DNA of 35,461 nt from an uncultured Actinomycetes bacterium. Lineage in GTDB: Bacteria; Actinomycetota; Coriobacteriia; Coriobacteriales; Atopobiaceae. Under the pieces are notes generated by a model, which did not search any database, was not told the origin of the DNA, and saw only the letters and a list, made by a program, of their open reading frames with translations. The stretch covers positions 1 to 35,461 of the forward strand of contig OMTG01000085.1 of assembly GCA_900313905.1 (NCBI GenBank), read 5' to 3'. The translations under genes and the position numbers were made by a program. The first letter of the stretch is position 1. Each line of letters starts with the position of its first letter. Positions 1 through 7,200 of the stretch are shown here, in pieces.

Positions 1-388
1 TCAGTGCAGGCGGCTGGACGTCGAAGGAACGACGCCAGATGAGGACCTGCTCCTCACCGTGCTCCTCAGCGGCCTTGGCCTTGTTGAGGCCCTGGAGGGC
101 GCCGTAGTGGCGCTCATTGAGGCGCCAGGTCTTGTAGACCGGCAGCCATGCGCGATCCATCTGGTCGAGGACGATGTTCAGGGTGTGGATGGCACGCTTC
201 AGGAGCGAGGTGTAGCACACGTCGAAGTCATAGCCCTGCTCCTTGAGGGCCTTGCCACCGGCAGCGGCCTCAGCACGGCCCGTGTCGGTGAGGTCCACGT
301 CCGTCCAGCCGGTGAAGAGGTTGAGCTTGTTCCACTCAGACTCACCGTGACGGATAATGACGAGATGCATGTTCTGATCGTCTGCCAT
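1..388 (-). CDS. gpmA: 2,3-bisphosphoglycerate-dependent phosphoglycerate mutase, 5' part (runs off window)
   Basis: Cytoplasmic glycolytic enzyme interconverting 3- and 2-phosphoglycerate through a phosphohistidine. The visible 129 codons start [20 protein letters not shown] and contain the RHGE motif with the catalytic His at residue 14, then [14 protein letters not shown], a [10 protein letters not shown] segment and [12 protein letters not shown]. All are hallmarks of the dPGM (GpmA) family rather than cofactor-independent GpmI. The ATG complements 386-388 and is preceded on the minus strand by AGAAAGGAA, a good ribosome binding site. The family is usually about 230-250 residues, so a little under half lies beyond position 1. 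It is divergent from the small gene at 529. Identification is firm; only truncation by the window edge limits it. Confidence 0.95.
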   Translation of the reverse strand, partial: MADDQNMHLVIIRHGESEWNKLNLFTGWTDVDLTDTGRAEAAAGGKALKEQGYDFDVCYTSLLKRAIHTLNIVLDQMDRAWLPVYKTWRLNERHYGALQGLNKAKAAEEHGEEQVLIWRRSFDVQPPAL

Positions 389-464
389 AGCGTTCCTTTC
401 TCCGTAGCGCTTATGCGAACTTTCCTTGGGCTGTGCCGCAGCACGGCTCAAGATGTGCCCAGAA

Positions 465-478
465 GGGTATAGTAACCC
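465..478. promoter_or_regulatory. GGGT-N6-ACCC inverted repeat with TATAGT/TACTAT core in divergent region
   Basis: The 140-bp divergent spacer between gpmA and the small Cys-rich gene contains a short perfect palindrome. Its core reads TATAGT on the plus strand and TACTAT on the minus strand, both passable -10 hexamers. No convincing -35 is seen for either direction. It could be a promoter with an overlapping operator, but the evidence is thin. Confidence 0.25.
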
Positions 479-528
479 ATGACTAACAGTTGAGGCTTCC
501 ACAAGCCCGCCCTGAGGAGGGTTGCCAT

Positions 529-762
529 ATGAATATTCTAGACGTCCTTATCATACTTGCGGTCGTCTTTGCGTTTGTCGGTGCCATTCGTTCGCTCATC
601 AAAGGATCAAAGAATGGATGCGCCGGATGCGCTTCGGCGCCTTCCTGCACGGCAGCGCAGACGGGCGGGAAGTGCCCTGCGGCCGAAGACATGCTCGCCC
701 GTGCCGAGAAGGCGGTGGACGAGGGGAAGATCCCGCCCGCCCATACAAAGAGGTCAGCATAG
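529..762 (+). CDS. Small Cys-rich membrane protein (FeoB-associated type)
   Basis: A 77-residue protein. One membrane helix at about residues 4-24 ([20 protein letters not shown]) is followed by a cytoplasmic tail with CAGC, then two further cysteines and a hydrophilic C-terminus. Size and order resemble the FeoB-associated Cys-rich membrane proteins often found beside ferrous iron transporters. No feoB is visible here, so any iron link is by family resemblance only. The ATG at 529 is chosen because GAGGAGG lies at 514-520 with good spacing; a TTG 13 codons upstream has no such site. Function unknown. Confidence 0.7.
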   Translation: MNILDVLIILAVVFAFVGAIRSLIKGSKNGCAGCASAPSCTAAQTGGKCPAAEDMLARAEKAVDEGKIPPAHTKRSA

Positions 763-804
763 CAGGGAGAATGCGGTCCCTACTGCAGCCTTGGGCCAAG
801 CAGC

Positions 805-830
805 TCCCCGCTGCGCGGCTAAAGTGGGGA
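805..830 (+). terminator. Hairpin downstream of the small Cys-rich gene, possible terminator
   Basis: TCCCCGCT pairs with AGTGGGGA (one G-U) around a 10-nt loop, 43 bp after the stop at 762. There is no T-run behind it, so termination is uncertain. Confidence 0.3.
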
Positions 831-1005
831 TGCATGGTGCGAGGCGCGTTTCGGGAGGACTGGCAGCGCAACGCAACAAATGCAGTTTTTGATGCATGTC
901 CCTGGCCCTGTGTGGTTTCTGTCCACTCGGCGAACGGTCTTTCCACAATGCTGAATGGTCGCGGTGAGCAGGGCTTTGTTTCTGTTCCGCGTAGCTTCCG
1001 GGCAT

Positions 1006-1021
1006 GAAACATGGCCGTAAC
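1006..1021 (+). promoter_or_regulatory. Candidate GlnR-like half-site pair GAAAC-N6-GTAAC
   Basis: GAAAC at 1006-1010 and GTAAC at 1017-1021 are exactly 11 bp apart, one helical turn, as expected for tandem binding of an OmpR-family regulator. Actinobacterial GlnR boxes are described as alternating gTnAC and GaAAC elements with 6-bp spacers, and this pair fits two consecutive boxes. The flanking box positions (995, 1028) do not match. It lies 101 bp before the GS-like start. Assignment to the regulator at 7201 is inference. Confidence 0.4.
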
Positions 1022-1121
1022 ATGTGTATGCCAAAGTTGCAGGACGAGAGATAAGCAATCGGTATAGAGATGGCGGCATGAGGGAAAGCGTGCTGCTGTC
1101 GCATAGCCGGGGGGTTTGAGC

Positions 1122-2462
1122 ATGTCTAACGATAGGAATGTCGACTTTGTCCTTCGCACCGTGGAGGAGCGAGACATCCGTTTCATCCGTCTGTGGTTCT
1201 CCGATGTCATGGGGAACCTCAAGTCATTCGCCATTTCGCCGGAAGACCTCGAGGAGGCATTCGAGGAGGGTGTCGGCTTCGATGGCTCGGCTGTGGATGG
1301 CTTTGCCCAGCTCGAGGAGTCCGATATGCTGGCCTTCCCGGTGCCGGATACCTTCCAGGTCCTGCCGTGGCGCCCGAGCTCCAATGGCGCTGCCCGCATG
1401 TTCTGCGATGTATGCACCCCGAACCGAAAGCCGTTCGAAGGCGATCCGCGTGCTGTCCTGACCCGTGTCTTCATGGATCTCGACAAGAAGGGCTATGTGC
1501 CCTGCGCCGCACCGCGCATCGAGTACTTCTACTTCGGCGATTCCAAGGACCCGATCCCGCAGGACAATGCGAGCTACTTCGATCTCACGCCGTGGGACTC
1601 CGCCCGCGACCTGCGCCGCGACACGACGCTCATGCTCGAGCGCATGTCCATCCCTGTGGAGTACTCCTTCCACGCCCAGGCGCCTTCCCAGAATGGCATC
1701 GAGCTGCGCTGGTGCGAGGCCCGCTCCTGCGCTGACAACATCATGACCGCCCGCCTGGTGATCAAGCAGGAGGCCTTCGCGAACGACCTCTTCGCGTCGT
1801 TCATGCCGAAGCCGTTCAGCGAGACCGAGGGCTCGGCCATGTTCCTCTATGAGTCGCTGATGGACCACGAGGGCAACAACCTCTTCTGGGGTCCGAGCTC
1901 GAAGTATCCTGACCATCTCTCCGAGCTGGCCAACCACTTCATCGCCGGCGTACTCAAGTATGCACCGGAGTACACCCTGATCACGAACCCGACCGTGAAC
2001 TCCTACAAGCGCCTGCGCCCGAATGGGGAGGTGCCCTGCTACACCACGTGGGGACACCGCAACCGCTCCGCCCTGGTCCGCGTCCCGATGCACAAGCCGG
2101 GCAAGCACCAGTCCACGAGGATCGAGCTGCGTGGGCCCGATCCCACCTGCAACCCGTATCTCGCCCTCGCGATCACCTTCGCAGCCGGTGTCCGCGGCAT
2201 CGAGGATGAGCTCAAGCTCCAGGATGAGGCCACGCAGGAGGACATCACGGCCACCGAGGCCGAGCTCGCGAAGAAGGGCGTCAAGCGCCTGCCGCGCGAC
2301 CTGCGTGAGGCCATCGACAGCTTCGAGGCAAGCGACTTCTGCCGCGAGGTGCTGGGCGACCACATCTGCGACTACCTCGTCTCCGAGAAGCGCCGCGAGT
2401 GGGAGGACTACAACACGACCGTGACCGACTGGGAGCGCTCGCACTATTACGCAGGCTTCTAG
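1122..2462 (+). CDS. Type I glutamine synthetase-like protein with altered metal-binding residues
   Basis: A 446-residue protein collinear with type I glutamine synthetases of the GSI-alpha size class. It has GFDGSAVDGFAQLEESDM near residue 52, YFDLTPWD, FMPKPF, NPTVNSYKRLRP, NRSALVRVP, TRIELRGPDPTCNPYLA and the C-terminal WERSHYYAGF. The GSI-beta adenylylation motif NLYDLPP is absent. By eye alignment with Bacillus/Salmonella GlnA, four of six Mn/Mg ligands are replaced: E129 by R132 (APRIEYF), E212 by A185 and E220 by G192 (HAQAPSQNGIE for HHEVAPGQHEI), and H269 by F241 (GSAMF for GSGMH). E131 (E134) and E357 (E335) remain. Ordinary GS activity is therefore doubtful; a regulatory or different ligase role is possible. 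The ATG at 1122 follows a GGGG-rich SD at 1109-1114; a TTG at 1116 is less likely. It is monocistronic, ended by the terminator at 2486. Confidence 0.85.
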   Translation: MSNDRNVDFVLRTVEERDIRFIRLWFSDVMGNLKSFAISPEDLEEAFEEGVGFDGSAVDGFAQLEESDMLAFPVPDTFQVLPWRPSSNGAARMFCDVCTPNRKPFEGDPRAVLTRVFMDLDKKGYVPCAAPRIEYFYFGDSKDPIPQDNASYFDLTPWDSARDLRRDTTLMLERMSIPVEYSFHAQAPSQNGIELRWCEARSCADNIMTARLVIKQEAFANDLFASFMPKPFSETEGSAMFLYESLMDHEGNNLFWGPSSKYPDHLSELANHFIAGVLKYAPEYTLITNPTVNSYKRLRPNGEVPCYTTWGHRNRSALVRVPMHKPGKHQSTRIELRGPDPTCNPYLALAITFAAGVRGIEDELKLQDEATQEDITATEAELAKKGVKRLPRDLREAIDSFEASDFCREVLGDHICDYLVSEKRREWEDYNTTVTDWERSHYYAGF

Positions 2463-2485
2463 CCCACGGCACAGACCGCTTTGCC

Positions 2486-2523
2486 AGAGGAGGGATGGGC
2501 AGCCATCCCTCCTCTTTTGTTTC
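2486..2523 (+). terminator. Intrinsic terminator after the GS-like gene
   Basis: A perfect 13-bp stem, AGAGGAGGGATGG (2486-2498) with CCATCCCTCCTCT (2503-2515), has a GCAG tetraloop and is followed by TTTGTTT. Confidence 0.95.
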
Positions 2524-2669
2524 GAGGATGCATCAAACATTTATCGCGAGCTTCATCGGCAGCAGCAGAGAGGATGCCGGTGCGCGCCTTGCGCTCCATC
2601 CAACATCCGCAGACGGACGCACGGACGCCCTTTTGGGGCATGAGCGGCGCACAGGCGCTGGGAAGCCCA

Positions 2670-2699
2670 TTGGAGCTGGCAAAGGAAAATGTATATAAA
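2670..2699 (+). promoter_or_regulatory. Candidate sigma-A-type promoter for the ABC transporter operon
   Basis: TTGGAG at 2670-2675 lies 16 bp from TATATA (2692-2697) or 18 bp from TATAAA (2694-2699). This is the best -35/-10 pair seen in the window, in an AT-rich island before the first binding-protein gene. Confidence 0.45.
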
Positions 2700-2736
2700 T
2701 CAGTAAATATGAGGAAAAACATTATGACTGCGATTA

Positions 2737-2784
2737 GAAACAGCAGCTTAACATAGTGACGATTGAGTTAAAGGATTATGAAAC
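2737..2784 (+). promoter_or_regulatory. Cluster of GlnR-like half-sites upstream of the amino-acid transporter
   Basis: GAAAC (2737-2741), then six bases, then TTAAC (2748-2752) repeats the 11-bp arrangement seen at 1006. GTGAC at 2756-2760 and GAAAC at 2780-2784 are further matches to GlnR-type boxes, but off the 11-bp register. The cluster would lie downstream of the promoter at 2670, so it could act by blocking that promoter or serve a second, unseen one. Confidence 0.35.
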
Positions 2785-2890
2785 GGGACACTTTGCAGGC
2801 TGAGAAGTAGAAACTCTTGCTCATGAGCTTCCATGCTCGGGATAGGCTTTCTCCCACGATAGGACGCGCTTCAAAAGGAAGGTCGAAGAT

Positions 2891-3745
2891 ATGAGTCTGA
2901 ATCAGATGTCCCGCCGCGAATTCTTCAAGGTCTCTGGCGCTCTCGGAGGAGGTCTGGCCGCTGCCGGCATGCTGGGCGCCTGCGGCAGCTCTTCGAGCTC
3001 GAGCACGGATTCCTCTTCGAAGTCGGATGATTCCTACACGCTGGTGACCGATGGCAAGCTGACCTGTGTCTGCAATGCCGCCTTCCCGCCGTTCGAGTCG
3101 ATGGATGAGAACACGGGCGAGATGCAGGGCTTCGATATCGACCTGGCTGCTGCGCTGGCCCAGAAGATGGGCCTCGAGTCCGAGTGGCTTCCCTCCCAGT
3201 CCTTCGACAGCATCGTCCCCCTCATCAAGCAGGGCGGCAAGGCCGACTGCACGATCACGGGAATGACGATCACGGACAAGCGCAAGCAGGAGATCGACTT
3301 CACCGACCCCTACATCGACTCCAACCAGGCCATCGTCGTCCTGAAGACCGCCACGGCCAAGACCGAGGATGACCTCAATGTCGCGGGCACCCAGATCTGC
3401 GCACAGTCCGGCACCACCGGCGGCGACTGGGCACAGGAGAACCTTTCGAATGCCACCTATGTCCCGCTGGACGATGTCGTGCAGTGCCTGACCGGCGTCT
3501 CCACCGGCCTCTACGCTGCAGCTGTCTGCGACCTGCCGGTTGCCTCCAACCTCGTCTCCAAGTCCTACACCGACCTCGAGATCTGCGAGCAGATCCCGAC
3601 GGGCGAGCAGTTCGGCATCGGCGTCTCCAAGGACAACCCGAACCTCACCAAGGCGCTGAATAAGGCCTTGGCCGAGATCAAGAGCGACGGCACGATGGAC
3701 AACCTGCAGACCCAGTGGTTCGGTTCCGTCATCTCCTCCTCCTAG
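2891..3745 (+). CDS. Polar amino-acid ABC transporter, substrate-binding lipoprotein 1
   Basis: A 284-residue family 3 (HisJ/GlnH-like) binding protein. The N-terminus has a twin-arginine-like SRREFFK motif, a hydrophobic stretch and a lipobox LGAC giving Cys37 as the lipidated residue, followed by a Ser-rich linker. The ligand-site pattern of the family is visible: AFPPFE, GFDIDLAAALAQKMG, GMTITDKRKQEIDFTDPY (with the carboxylate-binding Arg), AQSGTTGGDWA and AAVCDLPVA (with the amino-binding Asp). The substrate is therefore an alpha-amino acid, plausibly glutamine or glutamate given the nitrogen genes around it. The start at 2891 has AAGGAAGG just upstream. It heads the operon with permease, ATPase and a second binding protein; a weak hairpin at 3767 may lower readthrough into the permease. 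Confidence 0.93.
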   Translation: MSLNQMSRREFFKVSGALGGGLAAAGMLGACGSSSSSSTDSSSKSDDSYTLVTDGKLTCVCNAAFPPFESMDENTGEMQGFDIDLAAALAQKMGLESEWLPSQSFDSIVPLIKQGGKADCTITGMTITDKRKQEIDFTDPYIDSNQAIVVLKTATAKTEDDLNVAGTQICAQSGTTGGDWAQENLSNATYVPLDDVVQCLTGVSTGLYAAAVCDLPVASNLVSKSYTDLEICEQIPTGEQFGIGVSKDNPNLTKALNKALAEIKSDGTMDNLQTQWFGSVISSS

Positions 3746-3766
3746 TCTCCAGCCGCGTACATACAA

Positions 3767-3806
3767 GATGGGGTCTCCGCGGATGCGAAGGCCCCATCAA
3801 GCTTTT
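3767..3806 (+). terminator. Weak intercistronic terminator/attenuator between binding protein and permease
   Basis: GATGGGGTC (3767-3775) pairs with GGCCCCATC (3790-3798), with one wobble, then AAGCTTTT. This is a common arrangement where the binding protein is made in excess over the membrane subunits. The permease SD (AAGGAG at 3807-3812) follows directly. Confidence 0.5.
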
Positions 3807-3821
3807 AAGGAGCCCTGTTTC

Positions 3822-5264
3822 ATGGAGTTGTCATACGAAAGAACGCACGAAGGCAGGATGCATCTGCATCTGGGCGCCTTCCTTGCTGCCCTGATGGTGG
3901 CCTGCGCCTTTGCCTTTGCCTGCATGCCGGCAACGGCAGAGGCACTGACCGTATCGAAGGCGACTGCCCGCCCGAATGAGGATGGCGGCTCGTCGGTCAT
4001 CGGCGGCATCAATACGCGCCTCACCTGGGAGGCGACGGTCGACGAGGGCGAGGAGGTCTCCTCGATCACGCTGGCGCTGCCTGATGATGCCTCATTCGAC
4101 GATTCGAGTGCGAAGGTGACCGTCCTCGACGGGCTGACCCGCATTCCCACCGACGCCACGGCAACTGCCAATGGCAACGAGATCACGATCGACTTCGCAT
4201 CGCCGGTCGCTTCCGGATCGCTTCTGCGCCTCGAGATCGAGGGCATGAAGTTCCCGACAGCAGGCGGCGATGTGGCCGTCTCGGGAACCTACACGAACGA
4301 CGCAGGGACGCAGACCCTGGAGGATTCGCCGGCAATCACGACCATCGCGAATACGCCTCTGCAGTCTGCCATCAGCTGGCTCGACAATCAGGCTTGGGTG
4401 CAGGCATGGAACTCGGTGCCCTTCCTGAGCATGTTCCTGCGTCCGCAGTACGTGCTGACCTCCTTCTCGTCGCTCTTCTCTGGCTGGCTCATCTGCCTCA
4501 CGATCACGATTGCCTGCTACCCGTTCGCGATTATCCTGGGCCTGCTCTTCGCCTTCATGAAGATCTCGAAGCACAAGTGGGTCCGCGCCATCGCTGTCGT
4601 CTACATCAACATCCTGCGCGGCACGCCTTTGTTCCTGCAGATCTACATCCTGTTCTTCGGTCTGCCGATGATGAACATCAATGTGAACAACTATCTCCTG
4701 GGTGGCATCGCGCTTGCGATCAACTCCTCTGCCTACCTGGCCGAGATCTTCCGCGCTGGCATCCAGTCCATCCCGAAGGGGCAGTATGAGGCAGCATCGT
4801 CTCTGGGCATGACCTATTCGCAGACGATGCTCTCGATCATCCTGCCGCAGACCATCCGCCGCGTCCTGCCGACCGTCACGTCCGACTTCATCACGGCCTA
4901 CAAGGACACGTCGCTGCTCTCCTCTGTCGGCGTGATGGAGCTCATGATGTACTCCAAGAACCTCACGACCGTCACCGGCAACATGACGCCATACATGACA
5001 GCAGCCATCTACTACCTGATTGTCACCCTGCCTCTCATCAAGGTCGTCTCCATCGTCGAGAAGAATCTTGCCCGCTCCGAGACCGGTGCTGGCCCGCGTC
5101 CGAAGGGCGGCTCCGTGAAGGATGCAGCCGAGCAGGGCGCCGAGGACTCTCTTACGATGAACGCCGCACACATGGAGGCAAAGGAGCCGAGTGCTGCTGT
5201 GATCGATGTCCTCGCTGGCCCCTTCCGCTCCCATCCTGTGAAAGAAGGTGGTGCAGATGCCTAA
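3822..5264 (+). CDS. Amino-acid ABC transporter permease with fused extracytoplasmic beta-rich domain
   Basis: A 480-residue protein, roughly twice the length of an ordinary HisM/GlnP permease. Residues 10-38 look like a signal peptide or first helix ending MPATAEA. Residues about 40-205 form a Thr/Asp-rich, strand-alternating region with no helices ([28 protein letters not shown] and similar), suggesting an Ig- or SdrG-like beta-sandwich outside the membrane. The permease proper begins near residue 215 with several membrane helices. The family EAA loop [20 protein letters not shown] is at about 307-326, which docks the ATPase. About 50 hydrophilic residues follow the last helix. The ATG at 3822 has AAGGAG upstream. 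It overlaps the ATPase gene by 8 bp, indicating translational coupling. The N-terminal domain's role is unknown. Confidence 0.9.
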   Translation: MELSYERTHEGRMHLHLGAFLAALMVACAFAFACMPATAEALTVSKATARPNEDGGSSVIGGINTRLTWEATVDEGEEVSSITLALPDDASFDDSSAKVTVLDGLTRIPTDATATANGNEITIDFASPVASGSLLRLEIEGMKFPTAGGDVAVSGTYTNDAGTQTLEDSPAITTIANTPLQSAISWLDNQAWVQAWNSVPFLSMFLRPQYVLTSFSSLFSGWLICLTITIACYPFAIILGLLFAFMKISKHKWVRAIAVVYINILRGTPLFLQIYILFFGLPMMNINVNNYLLGGIALAINSSAYLAEIFRAGIQSIPKGQYEAASSLGMTYSQTMLSIILPQTIRRVLPTVTSDFITAYKDTSLLSSVGVMELMMYSKNLTTVTGNMTPYMTAAIYYLIVTLPLIKVVSIVEKNLARSETGAGPRPKGGSVKDAAEQGAEDSLTMNAAHMEAKEPSAAVIDVLAGPFRSHPVKEGGADA

Positions 5265-6120
5265 GCATCAGAAGCACACCTTGGAGATCCACAAGGTCCC
5301 CGATGCCCTGCCTGCCGACGAGGCGGCCCGTACAGCCTATGCCCACGACCTGAATCTTTCCCATCATCATTTTGTGGAAGGGGAGCACCCGATTGTCCGG
5401 ATCGAGCATCTGAACAAGACCTTCGACGGCGAGACCCAGGTCCTGCGTGACGTGAACCTCGACGTGTGGCCGGGCGAGGTCGTGGTCGTCCTCGGCCCCT
5501 CCGGCTCCGGCAAGTCCACGATGCTGCGCTGCATCAACCTGCTTGAGACTCCGACGGCAGGCCACATCCTGATCGAGGACAAGGAGATCACGGCCCACGG
5601 CACGGACGTGAACAAGCTCCGCCAGAACCTCGGCATGGTGTTCCAGCAGTTCAACCTCTTCCCGCATCTCACGGCCAAGGAGAACGTGATGATCGGGCAG
5701 ACGAAGGTCCTGAAGAAGCCGAAGGCCGAGGCCGAGAAGGAAGCCCTGAAGCAGCTCGAGGCCGTTGGCCTTGCCGACCGTGCCGACTTCAAGCCGGCCC
5801 AGCTCTCCGGCGGCCAGCAGCAGCGTGTGGCAATCGCCCGCGCTGTCGCGATGCATCCGGACGTGATGCTCTTCGACGAGCCGACCTCGGCCCTCGACCC
5901 GGAGCTTGTCCGTGGCGTCCTCGACGTAATGCGCGACCTTGCGGAGAATTCGGGAATGACGATGATCGTCGTGACGCACGAGATGGGATTCGCCCGCGAG
6001 GTCGCCGACCGCGTCGTCTTCATGGAGGGTGGCGTCGTCGTCGAGCAGGGCAAGCCGGAGGATGTCTTCGACCATCCGCAGAATGAGCGCACCGCAGCCT
6101 TCATCGGCAACATCAAGTAG
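5257..6120 (+). CDS. Polar amino-acid ABC transporter ATP-binding subunit
   Basis: A 287-residue GlnQ/HisP-type ATPase that powers uptake with the permease upstream. Visible motifs are Walker [10 protein letters not shown], the Q-loop region [11 protein letters not shown], signature [14 protein letters not shown], Walker [15 protein letters not shown] and switch His in VTHEMGF. The first 48 residues, before [11 protein letters not shown], are an extra His-rich extension (HQKH, SHHHF) not typical of the family, which usually starts within a few residues of the first strand. The ATG at 5257 is chosen because AAGAAGGTGG lies 6-15 bp upstream. GTG codons at 5248 and 5251 are possible but poorly placed. 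The start lies inside the permease gene. Confidence 0.93.
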   Translation: MPKHQKHTLEIHKVPDALPADEAARTAYAHDLNLSHHHFVEGEHPIVRIEHLNKTFDGETQVLRDVNLDVWPGEVVVVLGPSGSGKSTMLRCINLLETPTAGHILIEDKEITAHGTDVNKLRQNLGMVFQQFNLFPHLTAKENVMIGQTKVLKKPKAEAEKEALKQLEAVGLADRADFKPAQLSGGQQQRVAIARAVAMHPDVMLFDEPTSALDPELVRGVLDVMRDLAENSGMTMIVVTHEMGFAREVADRVVFMEGGVVVEQGKPEDVFDHPQNERTAAFIGNIK

Positions 6121-6150
6121 TGGCTTCATAGCAAATAGCTGAATATATGA

Positions 6151-6170
6151 GCCCATGGAAGGCCATGGGC
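6151..6170 (+). repeat. Perfect hairpin in the ATPase-to-second-binding-protein gap
   Basis: GCCCATGG and CCATGGGC form an 8-bp perfect stem with a 4-nt loop, immediately before the GGGGGGAG SD of the next gene. No T-run follows, so it is more likely an mRNA stability or translation element than a terminator. Confidence 0.5.
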
Positions 6171-6185
6171 TGGGGGGAGTCAATC

Positions 6186-7016
6186 ATGAAGAAGCAGAAC
6201 ATCACCCGTCGCGGCTTCGTGGCCGCGGCGGGCCTCGCCTTCACCTCGCTTGCTGCCTGCTCCACAGGCACCACATCGAGCACGACGGCATCAAGTGGCG
6301 ATTCGAGCGACCTGGGGCTGGTGACGGAGGGGAAGCTGACCTGCGTCTCCGATATGGCCAACCCGCCCTTCAGCTACTATGACACAGGTTCCACAGAGCC
6401 CAAGGGCTTCGAGGTCGACCTGATGGCCGCCATCGCGGAGGAGATGGGACTCGAGTCCGAATGGCTGCCGGCAACGAAGTTCGACACAATCATCCCCCTC
6501 ATCAAGCAGGGCGGCAAGGCGGACCTCGGCGTCGCGAACATCACGATCACCGACGAGCGTGCCCAGGAGATCGACTTCTCCGACCCGTATATCGACTCCA
6601 ACCTCGGCGTCGTGACCCTGGCTTCCAGCACCGAGAACACCGAGGAGGCCTTGAACCAGGAAGGGAAGAAGATCGCTGCCCAGGCTGGCACGACGGGCGA
6701 GGCATGGGCGACCGAGAACCTCACAAATGCCACGATCGTCTCCCTGGATGACCCGGTCCAGGCTCTGACGGGCGTCGAGACCGGCCTCTACGATGCTGCG
6801 GCAGCCGACCTTCCCGTCATGAAGTACCTGTGCTCCAAGTCCTATTCCGATCTGGCAGTCTCGATCGAGATCCCCACGGGCGACCAGTACGGCATGGCTG
6901 TATCGAAGGAAAACAGCAATCTCCTCAAGGCGGTGAACGAAGCCCTGCAGAAGGTCATAGACAGCGGAAAGCGCGACGAGATCGAGACCACCTGGTTCGG
7001 CGAGGCCCTCTCGTAG
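6186..7016 (+). CDS. Polar amino-acid ABC transporter, substrate-binding lipoprotein 2
   Basis: A 276-residue paralogue of the binding protein at 2891, with the same fold and key residues: ANPPFSY, GFEVDLMAAIAEEMG, NITITDERAQEIDFSDPY, AQAGTTGEAWA and AAADLPVMKY. The N-terminus has TRRGFV and a lipobox LAAC with Cys22 as the predicted lipidated residue, then a Thr/Ser-rich linker. It lies 65 bp after the ATPase gene with only a small hairpin between, so it is probably the last gene of the operon. It would compete with or extend the substrate range of the first binding protein on one permease. The ATG at 6186 has GGGGGGAG upstream. Confidence 0.93.
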   Translation: MKKQNITRRGFVAAAGLAFTSLAACSTGTTSSTTASSGDSSDLGLVTEGKLTCVSDMANPPFSYYDTGSTEPKGFEVDLMAAIAEEMGLESEWLPATKFDTIIPLIKQGGKADLGVANITITDERAQEIDFSDPYIDSNLGVVTLASSTENTEEALNQEGKKIAAQAGTTGEAWATENLTNATIVSLDDPVQALTGVETGLYDAAAADLPVMKYLCSKSYSDLAVSIEIPTGDQYGMAVSKENSNLLKAVNEALQKVIDSGKRDEIETTWFGEALS

Positions 7017-7047
7017 TGCGCGTACGCACGCAGAAATATGGATACAG

Positions 7048-7080
7048 GCAGCGGTTTCACGTAAATCGCTGCACTTATTC
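7048..7080 (+). terminator. Probable terminator of the amino-acid transporter operon
   Basis: GCAGCGGTTT (7048-7057) pairs with AAATCGCTGC (7063-7072), 10 bp with one G-U, loop CACGT, followed by a weak T-rich stretch ACTTATTC. Confidence 0.55.
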
Positions 7081-7200
7081 ATCATAAAACCTCATAGATA
7101 AGCTGCTAAGATAGCAGTCGAGCAAAACACCTGTCTTTGGAGTGTGCTATTCTCTGAATACTGTTAGATAGGTGCCTATATCGATGATTGGGGAGTCTCG

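Larger units (their letters stand above)
763..1121 (+). other. 359-bp intergenic region upstream of the GS-like gene
   Basis: No credible gene is seen. It holds a hairpin (805-830) and, about 100 bp before the GS-like start, the pair GAAAC-N6-GTAAC (1006-1021) listed separately as a candidate regulator site. A weak promoter-like pair TTGCAG (1037) and TATAGA (1063) has a 20-bp spacer, longer than usual, so I do not call it firmly. No glutamine-sensing riboswitch consensus is recognisable by eye. Confidence 0.5.
2524..2890 (+). other. Long leader region of the amino-acid ABC transporter, with a low-GC island
   Basis: No credible gene is seen. From about 2683 to 2810 the sequence is strikingly AT-richer than the rest of the window. 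It holds a promoter-like pair (2670-2699) and several GAAAC/TTAAC/GTGAC half-sites (2737-2784). Transcription from that promoter would give a leader of about 185 nt. No known riboswitch class is recognised. Confidence 0.5.

Noticed and set aside
2524-2890. A T-box or second small gene in the transporter leader
   Set aside because: No T-box sequence or antiterminator pairing is visible, and the short open frames lack an SD and coding character.
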